Part shown: positions 17,919 through 26,413 of the stretch, piece by piece
Layout of the letters: each line of letters begins with the position of its first letter
Numbering within the stretch: the first letter of the stretch is position 1
From: Dyadobacter linearis
Lineage (GTDB): Bacteria > Bacteroidota > Bacteroidia > Cytophagales > Spirosomataceae
Direction: 5' to 3'
Length of the DNA stretch: 64,000 nucleotides
Assembly: GCF_907165045.1 (NCBI RefSeq)
Contig: NZ_CAJRAU010000007.1
Span: forward strand, 1-64,000
The notes under the pieces: generated by a model
What the model was told of the DNA's origin: nothing
What the model saw: only the letters and a program-made list of their open reading frames with translations
Databases searched by the model: none
Translations under genes and position numbers: made by a program

Positions 17919-19169
17919 TTATAAACCCCGCTCGATCACTTTCAGGAGCGTGTCACATTTCAGCTCGGTTTCTTCCCATTCTTCACTAGGAATTGAATCT
18001 TCTGTGATCCCGGCTCCGGCGAAGAATGTAGCTTTACCGTCTTTGAACCGTACCGTGCGGAGGTTAACATACAAGCTGGTCGTTTCGCCGATTTGTGCAG
18101 GTCCGATAAACCCGCTGTAAAAGGAGCGATCGTAGCCTTCGACATCTAAAAGGAATTGCAGGCTGGGTTCTTTGGGTACGCCGCACACCGCGGAGGTAGG
18201 ATGCAGCAGTTTCAACATTACGGAACCGAGTTCGGGGAAATTGGCAGAGTCGGTATCTACCTCAAAATCAGTTCTCAAATGGTACAAATTGCCAGCCAGA
18301 ACCGTTTTTGGCCCCGTTTCTGTGTATTCGCGGAGCCGGATCTTTTTAAAACACTCCACAATATACCGGCTTACCAATGCATGCTCTTCGATCTCTTTTT
18401 CACCCCAGCGGATTTCATACTTAGGTATCAGTTCGCCGGAAGCTGTTCTTGCGCGCTGCGTACCGGCCAGCGACATTGTTCTGAAAACGCCCTGCGCATT
18501 CTGCTCGACAAGCAGCTCTGGACTCGCTCCCAGCCACATTTCATTGAATTCCGGCAGGTTGACAAGCGATACAAATGCGTGCGGATATAGTTTCGAAAGC
18601 TCACAAAATGCCTTTGCAGGCTGGAAATTTTCGGAAAACAGAAGGTCTTTGCTTCTTGATAAAACCACTTTCTTAAACTGCTTCTTGCGAATCGCCGATA
18701 CCGCAAGTTCGACTGTCCGCTCAAATCGTTGTCTGGAATCGAAGTTATCGACTTCTGTCACGAGCGAAGTTGTATTGACTGAGGTTGGAGCTGTTTGATT
18801 TGCGTCGATTTCTCCCGCCAGTTTCAAAAGTCGTTTTACTTCAATATGCTCTTCTCCGGCAGTATTGATTGCGTCTTTTAGTTGGGTTTCAGGTCCGAAA
18901 GTCAGGATAATATCTCCTTCCAGAAAAAGAACATCCTGGTCGTCTTTCCAATGGAAACTACTTACTATAAATCCCGGGGAAAGTTTTTCAAGTTCAGGCT
19001 GACATTTTCTGATTTCCTCGCGAAGAGAAATAAGCAGTTTGATCTCATTGGTATGTGGCAGCCGCCAAAGTGCCGATGGAAAACCCAACTGCCTGGCTGC
19101 GGCCCATAGTTGCTGGATCTGCAAGCCTTCAAATACTGATAGTGAGGTGCTGGTTTCTACTGAAAGCAT
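17919..19169 (-). CDS. menF: isochorismate synthase
   Basis: This 416-residue enzyme converts chorismate to isochorismate, the entry to menaquinone (or catechol siderophore) synthesis. The chorismate-binding core covers about 150-410, with KKVVLSRS, PELLVEQNAQGVFRTMSLAGT, a long HLRT segment, LLHPTSAVCGVPK and the C-terminal FFAGAGIT-x-SIPSEEWEET pattern. The N-terminal 150 residues are less conserved, as usual. The thioesterase gene upstream on the same strand fits the menaquinone pathway (DHNA-CoA hydrolysis). Entry to siderophore synthesis cannot be excluded, but no other siderophore gene is near. Confidence 0.88.
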   Translation of the reverse strand: MLSVETSTSLSVFEGLQIQQLWAAARQLGFPSALWRLPHTNEIKLLISLREEIRKCQPELEKLSPGFIVSSFHWKDDQDVLFLEGDIILTFGPETQLKDAINTAGEEHIEVKRLLKLAGEIDANQTAPTSVNTTSLVTEVDNFDSRQRFERTVELAVSAIRKKQFKKVVLSRSKDLLFSENFQPAKAFCELSKLYPHAFVSLVNLPEFNEMWLGASPELLVEQNAQGVFRTMSLAGTQRARTASGELIPKYEIRWGEKEIEEHALVSRYIVECFKKIRLREYTETGPKTVLAGNLYHLRTDFEVDTDSANFPELGSVMLKLLHPTSAVCGVPKEPSLQFLLDVEGYDRSFYSGFIGPAQIGETTSLYVNLRTVRFKDGKATFFAGAGITEDSIPSEEWEETELKCDTLLKVIERGL

Positions 19170-19221
19170 TTATTGAGAATAACGATAATTCGTGTTAGGT
19201 TGATTGTTATGCAAATTAATG

Positions 19222-19647
19222 TCAGCGGTTTGCATTCACAATAGCGACTGTAAGCCTGCTGATGCATACGAGCTTCTCTTGCTCATTCGTAATTCGTATA
19301 TCCCAGATATGCGTTGTTTTACCCAAATGAATCGGCCTCACAGTTCCATAAACAAAACCTTCTTTGACGGGCCGCAAATGGTTGGCGTTGATTTCCAGAC
19401 CTACCGCATGTTTCTCATCCGAATCGGGCAATGTAAGAAAGGAAGCGATGCTGCCCAGCGTTTCGGCAAGTACCACCGAAGCGCCTCCGTGCAGAATGCC
19501 GAAAGGCTGGTGTGTCCGCTTGTCGACAGGCATTCTGGCAGTTACAAAGTCGGGGCCAACCTCGATAAACTCGATTCCAATGTGTCCTGCTATGGTGTTC
19601 TCACTAAGCGATTTAAGTTGCTCAATCGTGGCTGTTTTAACAAACAT
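19222..19647 (-). CDS. hotdog-fold acyl-CoA thioesterase, possibly DHNA-CoA hydrolase
   Basis: This 141-residue protein is a PaaI/MenI-type hotdog thioesterase. It has the signature GILHGGASVVLAETLGS, with the glutamate that serves as general base in this family, and the central strand IEFIEVGPDFVTARMPV. It sits 52 bases before isochorismate synthase on the same strand, so hydrolysis of 1,4-dihydroxy-2-naphthoyl-CoA in menaquinone synthesis is a good guess. Other acyl-CoA substrates remain possible. Confidence 0.75.
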   Translation of the reverse strand: MFVKTATIEQLKSLSENTIAGHIGIEFIEVGPDFVTARMPVDKRTHQPFGILHGGASVVLAETLGSIASFLTLPDSDEKHAVGLEINANHLRPVKEGFVYGTVRPIHLGKTTHIWDIRITNEQEKLVCISRLTVAIVNANR

Positions 19648-19732
19648 ATCTAAAAATTGTATAAATTTGTTAGTGCTTTAAAAGCTCAAAACAAGGTATT
19701 TGTAAAAATAATATTCAAATAATCCTATTACG

Positions 19733-20377
19733 TTGAAAAGAAAATCTATATACATCATTCGCCACGGCGAAACGGATTTCAACCGCAGGGGAGTAGTACA
19801 GGGCAGTGGAGTTGATTCCTCGCTTAACGAATGGGGCGAAGCTCAGGCAGCTGCTTTTTTCAATTCTTATCAACATGTACCTTTTGATAAAATATATACC
19901 TCTGACTTAAAGCGAACACACCAAACTGTTCGCGGGTTCATCAAGCTGGGCATCCCGCATGAAAGTTACTCGGGCCTCAATGAGATTTCCTGGGGAGCTC
20001 GCGAAGGACGCGAGCCTAATACCGGCGATAACAACTATTACAGAGAACTCGTAACTGCCTGGCGCAATGGGCAGACCGAACTTGCAGCCGAGGAAGGCGA
20101 GAGCCCGGTCGAAGTTCGGGCAAGGCAGATCCCGGTGATCGAAACGATCCTTTCGCGCCCCCACGAGCGCAATATCCTGATCGCTATGCACGGGCGGGCA
20201 ATGCGCGTGCTGCTGACCACACTTTTCAAGCAGCCGCTGGTCAATATGGACGATTACGAGCACAGCAATCTTTGTTTGTACAAAGTCAATTACTCCTACG
20301 ATCTTCAAAAATTCGAGCTGGAAGTTTCCAACGATATTACCCACCTGCTCTCCCTCGAAATTCCGCAAACTTTATAA
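19733..20377 (+). CDS. histidine phosphatase family protein
   Basis: This 214-residue protein has the phosphoglycerate-mutase-like catalytic signature IIRHGETDFNRRG near the start, the acidic general-acid region (NEISWGAREGREP) and the second histidine in IAMHGRAMRVLL. It is probably a cytosolic broad-specificity phosphatase. The first codon is TTG (19733); no in-frame ATG exists before the RHG motif, so TTG is the likely start. It stands alone, divergent from the thioesterase gene. Substrate unknown. Confidence 0.82.
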   Translation: MKRKSIYIIRHGETDFNRRGVVQGSGVDSSLNEWGEAQAAAFFNSYQHVPFDKIYTSDLKRTHQTVRGFIKLGIPHESYSGLNEISWGAREGREPNTGDNNYYRELVTAWRNGQTELAAEEGESPVEVRARQIPVIETILSRPHERNILIAMHGRAMRVLLTTLFKQPLVNMDDYEHSNLCLYKVNYSYDLQKFELEVSNDITHLLSLEIPQTL

Positions 20378-20440
20378 AAGCCGTTTGTGTAGGTTCGTTT
20401 CCATTGATGTATTTATGCGGAAAGGTTAATTCCGTGTAAA

Positions 20441-20448
20441 TACATTTG
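20441..20448 (+). promoter_or_regulatory. -7 box upstream of the LytTR kinase gene
   Basis: TACATTTG matches TAnnTTTG, 33 bases before the start codon of the sensor kinase. Confidence 0.5.
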
Positions 20449-20481
20449 TAATTTTCGGAACAATCAACGCAGCATTACTTC

Positions 20482-21549
20482 ATGTCCAAAAAACGAATTT
20501 ATTGGACTCTTCAAATCCTGGGCTGGACATTGCTGATCATGTTCGAGTATGTTCCTTATGTACTTGAATACGGTTTTGAGATCGGCGAATTTTACACAGC
20601 GCTGGCTAATATCCTTCTTGGGATCGTTTTAACGCACGTTTACCGGCTGGTTATCCGCAAATGGAACTGGTCTTCGCTGCCGCTTCCGAGGCTTGCGTTG
20701 CGCGTGATCGGTTCCGTACTCTTACTCGGTCTTATTATGGCGATGATCAATCAGCCGATGGACCGCGAAATGCTGGAACATAACCTGCTGAATCAACCAC
20801 TGGTCTTTTGGAGTTACTACGCAAACTGGTGTAAAAACCTGCTGGCCTGGATATTGTCATACACTGTTTACCATTATGTAGAGCAGACACGCCTTGCGAG
20901 TTACGAGAAGATCATGCTGAAAATGTCAATGCGGGAGGCGGAAGCTAAGGTTTTAAGGTCGCAGCTGAACCCGCATTTTACCTTCAATGCATTAAACAGC
21001 ATTCGCGCGCTGGTGTTCGAAGATCCTTCAAAAGCACAGCTCAGTATCACGCAGCTTTCCAATATATTAAGAAATTCCCTTCTTGCCGACAGACGGAAAA
21101 CGGTTGATCTGCAGGAGGAGCTGCGGACTGTGGAAGATTATCTTGAACTTGAAAAAGTACGGTATGAAGACCGGCTCCGATACAGCATAACTGCCGATCC
21201 GCAGGCTATGTACTGGCAGGTACCTCCCATGATGCTGCAAACTTTGGTCGAAAACGGCATTAAGCACGGCGTTTCCAAAGTAATGGGTGGTGGATTTACC
21301 GATGTAAAAGCAGAAATTGCTAATGAACTGCTGGTAATTCATATCACCAATTCGGGTAACCTCGGTTCAACCGAGTCGGGTGGGGTAGGGTTAAAAAATA
21401 CAGCGGAGCGGCTTTCGATCCTTTACGGAAAGGCGGCGACTTTCAGGATTTATCAGCAGAGCGATAATATCGTGTGCTCGGAAATTAAAATACCAATGCT
21501 TTCGGAAGGAGTTTTGATGGCGGGGCAGGAATCGGGAGCAAGCAATTGA
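20482..21549 (+). CDS. LytS/YehU-type sensor histidine kinase
   Basis: This 355-residue kinase has four membrane helices in residues 1-145 and then the His_kinase domain with the phospho-acceptor His165 in RSQLNPHFTFNALNSIRAL. The ATPase domain has MMLQTLVENGIKHGV (N-box) and GGVGLKNTAERL (G-box). It senses an unknown membrane signal and phosphorylates the LytTR regulator encoded 85 bases downstream. A very stable GC hairpin lies between the two genes. This kinase type is frequent in Bacteroidota. Confidence 0.92.
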   Translation: MSKKRIYWTLQILGWTLLIMFEYVPYVLEYGFEIGEFYTALANILLGIVLTHVYRLVIRKWNWSSLPLPRLALRVIGSVLLLGLIMAMINQPMDREMLEHNLLNQPLVFWSYYANWCKNLLAWILSYTVYHYVEQTRLASYEKIMLKMSMREAEAKVLRSQLNPHFTFNALNSIRALVFEDPSKAQLSITQLSNILRNSLLADRRKTVDLQEELRTVEDYLELEKVRYEDRLRYSITADPQAMYWQVPPMMLQTLVENGIKHGVSKVMGGGFTDVKAEIANELLVIHITNSGNLGSTESGGVGLKNTAERLSILYGKAATFRIYQQSDNIVCSEIKIPMLSEGVLMAGQESGASN

Positions 21550-21561
21550 CAACATTTTAGT

Positions 21562-21581
21562 CCCCGGACTGAAGTCCGGGG
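21562..21581. repeat. perfect GC-rich palindromic hairpin between kinase and regulator genes
   Basis: CCCCGGAC-TGAA-GTCCGGGG is a perfect 8-bp stem with a four-base loop, 12 bases after the kinase stop. It has no T-run, so it is not a standard terminator. It could be a processing or stability element that sets the ratio of kinase to regulator, or a dispersed palindromic repeat. Confidence 0.7.
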
Positions 21582-21634
21582 CAATTGATTTCATCGAATA
21601 AAAAAACTTATAACTTTTTCCTAACTGATCTGCC

Positions 21635-22369
21635 ATGAGAACTCTTATTGTTGACGACGAACGTCTTGCCAGGAATGAATTAAAGCGGCTGCTTGAACCT
21701 TACACCAAAATTGAGATCATAGGCGAAGCCGCCAATGCGGAGGAAGCGCTGGTGATGATTGATGAATTGCAACCGGAACTGCTTTTTCTGGATATTCAAA
21801 TGCCGGGTAAAAACGGTTTCGAGCTGCTCTCCTCCATTGAGGGGAAAACGCCGGAAGTGATATTCACCACTGCCTACGACGAATATGCTATCAAGGCATT
21901 CGAATACAATGCGCTCGATTATCTGCTCAAACCTATTGATAATGAACGGTTGAAAGAGACTATTCATCGGATCGAAGAAAATCAGGCGCAGCCGGAAGCG
22001 CCGGCCCAAACGCACGAAAGAGCAGAGAAGGTGTTGGGAGGAAATGATCAGGTTTTTGTCAAAGACGGAGAGAAATGCTGGTTTGTAAAATTGGGCAAAA
22101 TCCGCCTTTTCGAATCAATGGGCAACTATGTGCGACTGCATTTCGACGATCAGAAACCGCTGGTACTTAAATCTCTAAACAATCTGGAAGAGCGGCTCGA
22201 CCCTAACACCTACTTCCGCGCCAACCGGAAGCATATTATCAATTTGGGCTGGATCGAAAAGATCGAACCATGGTTTAGCGGCGGTTTGCTGGTAACATTG
22301 CAAGGCGGCGATAAGATCGAAATTTCACGTCGGCAGGCGATCCGGTTTAAAGAACTGATGAGCCTGTAA
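21635..22369 (+). CDS. LytTR-family response regulator
   Basis: This 244-residue regulator pairs with the upstream kinase. The receiver domain (1-120) has the acidic pocket (VDDER), phospho-acceptor Asp53 in LFLDIQMPGKNGF, the switch threonine in IFTTAYDEY and the lysine in DYLLKPIDN. The LytTR DNA-binding domain covers about 140-244 (VKLGKIRLFESMGNYVRL, YFRANRKHIINLGWIEKIE, EISRRQAIRFK). It probably activates transcription by binding direct repeats; targets are unknown. Confidence 0.93.
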   Translation: MRTLIVDDERLARNELKRLLEPYTKIEIIGEAANAEEALVMIDELQPELLFLDIQMPGKNGFELLSSIEGKTPEVIFTTAYDEYAIKAFEYNALDYLLKPIDNERLKETIHRIEENQAQPEAPAQTHERAEKVLGGNDQVFVKDGEKCWFVKLGKIRLFESMGNYVRLHFDDQKPLVLKSLNNLEERLDPNTYFRANRKHIINLGWIEKIEPWFSGGLLVTLQGGDKIEISRRQAIRFKELMSL

Positions 22370-22386
22370 TTCAACTTATTCAATAT

Positions 22387-23205
22387 ATGATGCTTATTCG
22401 GAAGGGATTATTTTTGATTGCAGGGCTGGTTATCTACGGTTGCACGCAGTCTTCCAAAAATGAACAGGAGGCGGAAACATCCCGGTTGACCAAAGGAAGT
22501 ATTGAAAAGCAGTCTTTTGGCGGTTGCGATACTGTCGGCTATGGAAATGGAGTCGCAGTAAATGTAGCTGTCTGGAAGTCGCAGGATTCGAGCCGGGCTG
22601 GTATTGAGATTAATAAAATTCTCTCTGAAAAGCTTATTAACCGCGTCAACCAGCACGGCGACTCCGCACATATTGCGTCCGACCCAGCTGCATCGAAGAG
22701 CCTTCAAGGCGCATTCAACCTGTTTCAGAAAGACTATACCGGTTTCAAAAAGGACTTTCCCGACGCGCCGGGATGCTGGGAAGTCGACCTGAAAGGAGAT
22801 ACGGTGATGGTCACTCCCAAAGTGCTTTTTTATCAGCTCGATCACATTTACTTCACCGGCGGCGCGCATCCAAATAGCTTCCGTTCCTTCCACGCATTCG
22901 ACGCTGCGACTGGGGCTGAGGTGGAAATGGAAAAGTATATAGCCGATTCGTCAGCACTTTTGAAACTGGTTGAAACGCATTTCCGTAAAACCGAAAAGCT
23001 TTCTGCTGAGATTAATCTAGAAACAGCCGGCTACTTTTTGTCAGATCACCGGTTTTTCCTGCCAGCAAATTATGTTTTCACACGTGAAGGGTTATTCTTC
23101 TACTATAATCCCTACGAAATAGCTGCCTACGCACGCGGCGCGGTCAAGTTCACGATCCCGTATGCTGAGTTAAAAAGCATTATAAAAGAGTCGGAAGTAT
23201 TCTGA
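22387..23205 (+). CDS. DUF4163/DUF3298 lipoprotein
   Basis: This 272-residue lipoprotein has the lipobox VIYGC (Cys19 region). The mature part carries the DUF4163 segment (about 50-140) and a C-terminal DUF3298 domain with YFTGGAHPNSFRSFHAFDAATG, LSDHRFFLPANYVFTREGLFFYYNPYEIAAYARG and FTIPYAELKS, the pattern seen in RsiV-like extracytoplasmic domains and YdaN-type proteins. The family can bind lysozyme-like ligands, but a specific role here is not supported. It starts 17 bases after the regulator and may share its transcript. It converges directly on radC with no spacer. Confidence 0.78.
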   Translation: MMLIRKGLFLIAGLVIYGCTQSSKNEQEAETSRLTKGSIEKQSFGGCDTVGYGNGVAVNVAVWKSQDSSRAGIEINKILSEKLINRVNQHGDSAHIASDPAASKSLQGAFNLFQKDYTGFKKDFPDAPGCWEVDLKGDTVMVTPKVLFYQLDHIYFTGGAHPNSFRSFHAFDAATGAEVEMEKYIADSSALLKLVETHFRKTEKLSAEINLETAGYFLSDHRFFLPANYVFTREGLFFYYNPYEIAAYARGAVKFTIPYAELKSIIKESEVF

Positions 23206-23913
23206 TCACAGCTCGCCGGAATCTTTGAAACTGTAAAAGCCCGCGTCTGTAAATATCATGTGATCCAATATTGGCATATCCAGCAGCCGCCCCGCGTCCC
23301 GGATCTGCAAGGTCAATATCTTGTCGGCGTGGCTTGGGGTTAGCTGGCCGGAAGGGTGATTGTGAACGAGTATAATGGAACTTGCCAGATTTTCCACGGC
23401 AATTTTTAGGATCAGCTTAACGTCCACAGAAGTCCCGGAAACACCGCCTACACTCACCAGTACAGTACGTAATAACTCGTTTGCGCGGTTCAGTAACAGT
23501 ATCCAGAATTCTTCTGTCGGTTTATCAAGAAGGTATTGCCGCATTTCTTCATAAACCGATTCCGGGCCGGTGATCTTCTTTTTCTTCAAAGGCTGGATAT
23601 CGCTCCTCCGCCGCCCAAGTTCCAGCGCGGCCACTATTGAAATAGCTTTCGCTTTTCCCATACCCTTGTATTTCAGGAAATCCTTGAAGTCCAGCTTGGC
23701 CAGATCATGAATACTGTTTCCCGCGCTTGCCATAATTACTTTCGCAAGATCCAATGCCGACATTTCCGTCGTGCCGGCCCGGATGAGAATAGAGAGTAGT
23801 TCCGCATCGGAGACAGCTAATCTGCCCTTCATCATTAACTTCTCGCGTGGCCGGTCTTCTTCTGACCAACTCTTGATTTTTCTCGGATTTTCTGGTTTTG
23901 TGTTTTCGGGCAT
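23206..23913 (-). CDS. radC: RadC family JAB-domain protein
   Basis: This 235-residue protein has an N-terminal helix-hairpin-helix region (RLAVSDAELLSILIRAGT, KYKGMGKAKAISI) and the C-terminal JAB/MPN metalloprotease-like domain with the metal motif LVHNHPSG-x4-SHAD (about 186-198) and the catalytic glutamate in EEFWIL. Despite the old name, a DNA-repair role is not established for RadC. Its stop codon abuts the stop of the lipoprotein gene. The metal site looks intact. Confidence 0.9.
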   Translation of the reverse strand: MPENTKPENPRKIKSWSEEDRPREKLMMKGRLAVSDAELLSILIRAGTTEMSALDLAKVIMASAGNSIHDLAKLDFKDFLKYKGMGKAKAISIVAALELGRRRSDIQPLKKKKITGPESVYEEMRQYLLDKPTEEFWILLLNRANELLRTVLVSVGGVSGTSVDVKLILKIAVENLASSIILVHNHPSGQLTPSHADKILTLQIRDAGRLLDMPILDHMIFTDAGFYSFKDSGEL

Positions 23914-23971
23914 TTTGATTTTGTGACAGCGTCTGCTTTTTTAGACGCAGACTTGTGCAAAAAGTCACAAA

Positions 23972-25507
23972 TTATTCTCCCAAATCCGTAAGTGCAGCTC
24001 TCGCTTTATTATCGATACTGTTTTTGTATTCGTGCTTTTTGAAAAGCATTGCCTTTTTAAAGTAACTAGCAGCCTTTTGCTTTTCTTTTTTATCAAGATA
24101 AATATATCCCAATTGCAATGCAGAAGAGGCGCCGAAACCAGGGCTAGTATTCCCAGAAAGTTGCAGGCAACGCTCAAAGTAATGAATTGCAGGTACAGTC
24201 TGCCCGGTTTTATGCATAATCCGGGCTTTTCTGTAATTGAACTCTGCTTTTTCAGCCGGGATTTTAAAAGTGCTTTCTGAGACATTTTGTAAAACTTCCG
24301 TCGCTTCTTTTAAATAACCTCCGTCGAAAGCATATCTGGCTTTGTATAATATTTTTTGCTGCGCCCCAATTTTCCCTGCCAAATATTCTTTGCCAATTCG
24401 CTCTGCCAGCTGGTCGGCCTCTATGATCGTTTCTCCCGTGCTGCCGATCTTTTTCGCAAATGCGGTAGCCTCCGCATCTTTCCCTGCGAGCCAGCGGCAC
24501 ATGAAAAGCTTGAAATTTGTATCCTTGACATAATTAAAGCCACGGTATTCCTTTTGAAAAAGCAGGTATTGTGCAGCGGCGCCGTCGTACTGACCTTTTT
24601 GAAGTGCTATTTCACCTTTCAGGTATTTCAAAAAAGGAAAATCAATGTAGGCGTCGCCTGCTGGCGCATTGTTCAGATATTGAAGTACCTCTTCACTTTG
24701 GCCTTCTTTCATCAAAACAGTTGTGGCGAAGAAATGGAGGAGCAGATTGTCTGGCTGTTCATTTGGCCACTGACGGATCTTTTTTTGCTGGTCAGGCGTC
24801 AGTTTCAGGGTGTAAGCGTGGATCAGCAGATCGATCAATTCTGCTTCCTGTTTAAAAAACGGTTCTTGTTGCTGTACTGTCCTGAGCTCCCGGATCCCGT
24901 TCTGAATGTTTCCTCTCAAACCTACGATTTTGGCGACCCACGCATAATTGTCCGGAATAGAGCCGATCAGAATGTGTAGTAAGCCGAGCGATTTGAGCGT
25001 CGGAATAAAGTCAGGAAACTTCTTTCTGTTCTCTTCCAGCAGTTTGTATGCCTTGATAATTTCCCATGAACCGCTCGCCTGGTCTCCGTATTTCAATTTG
25101 GCAAAAGCCCAATGAAGCCGGATTTCCGCAAGCAGGAACCGTTTGTAAGGCGATTGGTCCGACAACTTCGCAACCTGGTCGAGCCGTTTGCTTTCCTGAG
25201 AAGACAGATTTTTATACGCCGCTTTATCTTCCGCGATCAGCAGGTAATGCAGGTCGGCGTAATTATCCAGATACTGAATAAATGCATTGTCCGGGTTTTC
25301 CTTCCTTTCGATTTCAATCAACTTACGAGCCGCGGGAAGCCGCAGTTTTTGTATTTCAAAATACGCTTTCTGCAACCTCGGCGTGAAGTCTATATCCGCT
25401 GTCAGATCATTTTTGGGCGCGGCAAATGCAATAGAAGCGAACAGGAAGACTGGTATCCAAATCGACAACAGTAAATTTCCGTTTCGCTTTTTAAGAATTT
25501 TGAGCAT
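23972..25507 (-). CDS. exported tetratricopeptide-repeat protein
   Basis: This 511-residue protein has an N-terminal signal or membrane anchor (NLLLSIWIPVFLFASIAFA) and then many helical pairs of TPR type. Clear ones include LKSLGLLHILIGSIPDNYAW near the middle, FLKYLKGEIALQKGQYDGAA and, at the C-terminus, LQLGYIYLDKKEKQKAASYF. It is probably a periplasmic scaffold. ATG 25507 is preferred over ATG 25537, because the latter lies inside the loop of the upstream gene's terminator. No partner is evident. Confidence 0.75.
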   Translation of the reverse strand: MLKILKKRNGNLLLSIWIPVFLFASIAFAAPKNDLTADIDFTPRLQKAYFEIQKLRLPAARKLIEIERKENPDNAFIQYLDNYADLHYLLIAEDKAAYKNLSSQESKRLDQVAKLSDQSPYKRFLLAEIRLHWAFAKLKYGDQASGSWEIIKAYKLLEENRKKFPDFIPTLKSLGLLHILIGSIPDNYAWVAKIVGLRGNIQNGIRELRTVQQQEPFFKQEAELIDLLIHAYTLKLTPDQQKKIRQWPNEQPDNLLLHFFATTVLMKEGQSEEVLQYLNNAPAGDAYIDFPFLKYLKGEIALQKGQYDGAAAQYLLFQKEYRGFNYVKDTNFKLFMCRWLAGKDAEATAFAKKIGSTGETIIEADQLAERIGKEYLAGKIGAQQKILYKARYAFDGGYLKEATEVLQNVSESTFKIPAEKAEFNYRKARIMHKTGQTVPAIHYFERCLQLSGNTSPGFGASSALQLGYIYLDKKEKQKAASYFKKAMLFKKHEYKNSIDNKARAALTDLGE

Positions 25508-25518
25508 AGTAAAGGCAT

Positions 25519-25550
25519 AAAAAAAGGTTGCCTTCATCAGACAACCTTTT
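25519..25550 (-). terminator. intrinsic terminator of the zinc-ribbon gene
   Basis: On the minus strand: AAAAGGTTG, 11-base loop, CAACCTTTT, then continuing T's to 25519. It is 19 bases after the stop of the zinc-ribbon gene and is a textbook intrinsic terminator. It also argues against a start at 25537 for the TPR gene. Confidence 0.88.
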
Positions 25551-25568
25551 CAAATTCATTCAATGATA

Positions 25569-26315
25569 TTAGCGGCGCTGATGAACTGGTTCAACGCTTT
25601 CAACGTCTGCCAGAATTCTTCCGCAATGCTCGCAAACGATCAGTTTTTTACGCTCCCGGATATCTGCCTGGCGCTGTGGCGGAACAATGCTGAAACAGCC
25701 TCCGCAAGCTCCTCTTGATACGTGAACAACTGCCAGACCGTTCATTGAGTTGTCGCGGATTTTCTGATAAGATTTCAGCAGACGATCCTCGATTTTCTTA
25801 ATGTGTTTCTCGCGCTCAGCGATCAATCCTTTTTCATCCGCTTCGCTTTCGCTTGTGATGACAGACAGCTCGCCTTTTTTCGCTTTCAAATCTTCATTTC
25901 TCTCGTTCAGAACCGATTCGGCGCGATTTGCATCCTCTTCGATCAAACGGATACGGGCTCTGGCCTCATTGATTTTCTTATCAGCCAGTTGCATATCAAG
26001 CTCCTGTAATTCAACTTCTTTGGTGATTGCATCGTACTCGCGGTTATTGCGGACGTTCATTTGCTGATCCTTATATTTCTTGATCAGCTTTTCACCATCT
26101 TTTTGTGCGTTTTTGAAATTGTCAATTTCAGTATTCAAATTCGCAATTTCACTCTTAAATTTTCCCAAACGGGTCTCAAAACCGATGATCTCATCTTCCA
26201 GGTCTCTTACCTCTTCAGGAAGATCACCGCGTGTTTTAAGTATTTCGTCAAGGCTTGAATCAATTTCCTGCAACTTCAGGAGAGCATCTAATTTTTGAGC
26301 GATTGTGTTTTCCAT
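25569..26315 (-). CDS. coiled-coil protein with C4-type zinc ribbon (CT398-like)
   Basis: This 248-residue cytosolic protein is a long coiled coil (about 1-180) ending in a zinc ribbon with Cys pairs in RGACGGCFS and VCEHCGRIL. This is the zf-RING_7/CT398 architecture. Homologues are broadly conserved next to the Nif3 gene in Bacteroidota, as here. The function is unclear; roles in secretion or RNA metabolism have been suggested for members elsewhere. It lies downstream of the Nif3 gene on the same strand (98 bases) and has its own terminator. Confidence 0.85.
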   Translation of the reverse strand: MENTIAQKLDALLKLQEIDSSLDEILKTRGDLPEEVRDLEDEIIGFETRLGKFKSEIANLNTEIDNFKNAQKDGEKLIKKYKDQQMNVRNNREYDAITKEVELQELDMQLADKKINEARARIRLIEEDANRAESVLNERNEDLKAKKGELSVITSESEADEKGLIAEREKHIKKIEDRLLKSYQKIRDNSMNGLAVVHVSRGACGGCFSIVPPQRQADIRERKKLIVCEHCGRILADVESVEPVHQRR

Positions 26316-26413
26316 GTATGTCTTTAATGGACTTGTTTCAATGCGTAATAAGTGAAGGCAGTCAGCCGAGGATCTTCAATAGTGACCGGAGAATATTTTG
26401 ATTTACACTAATA

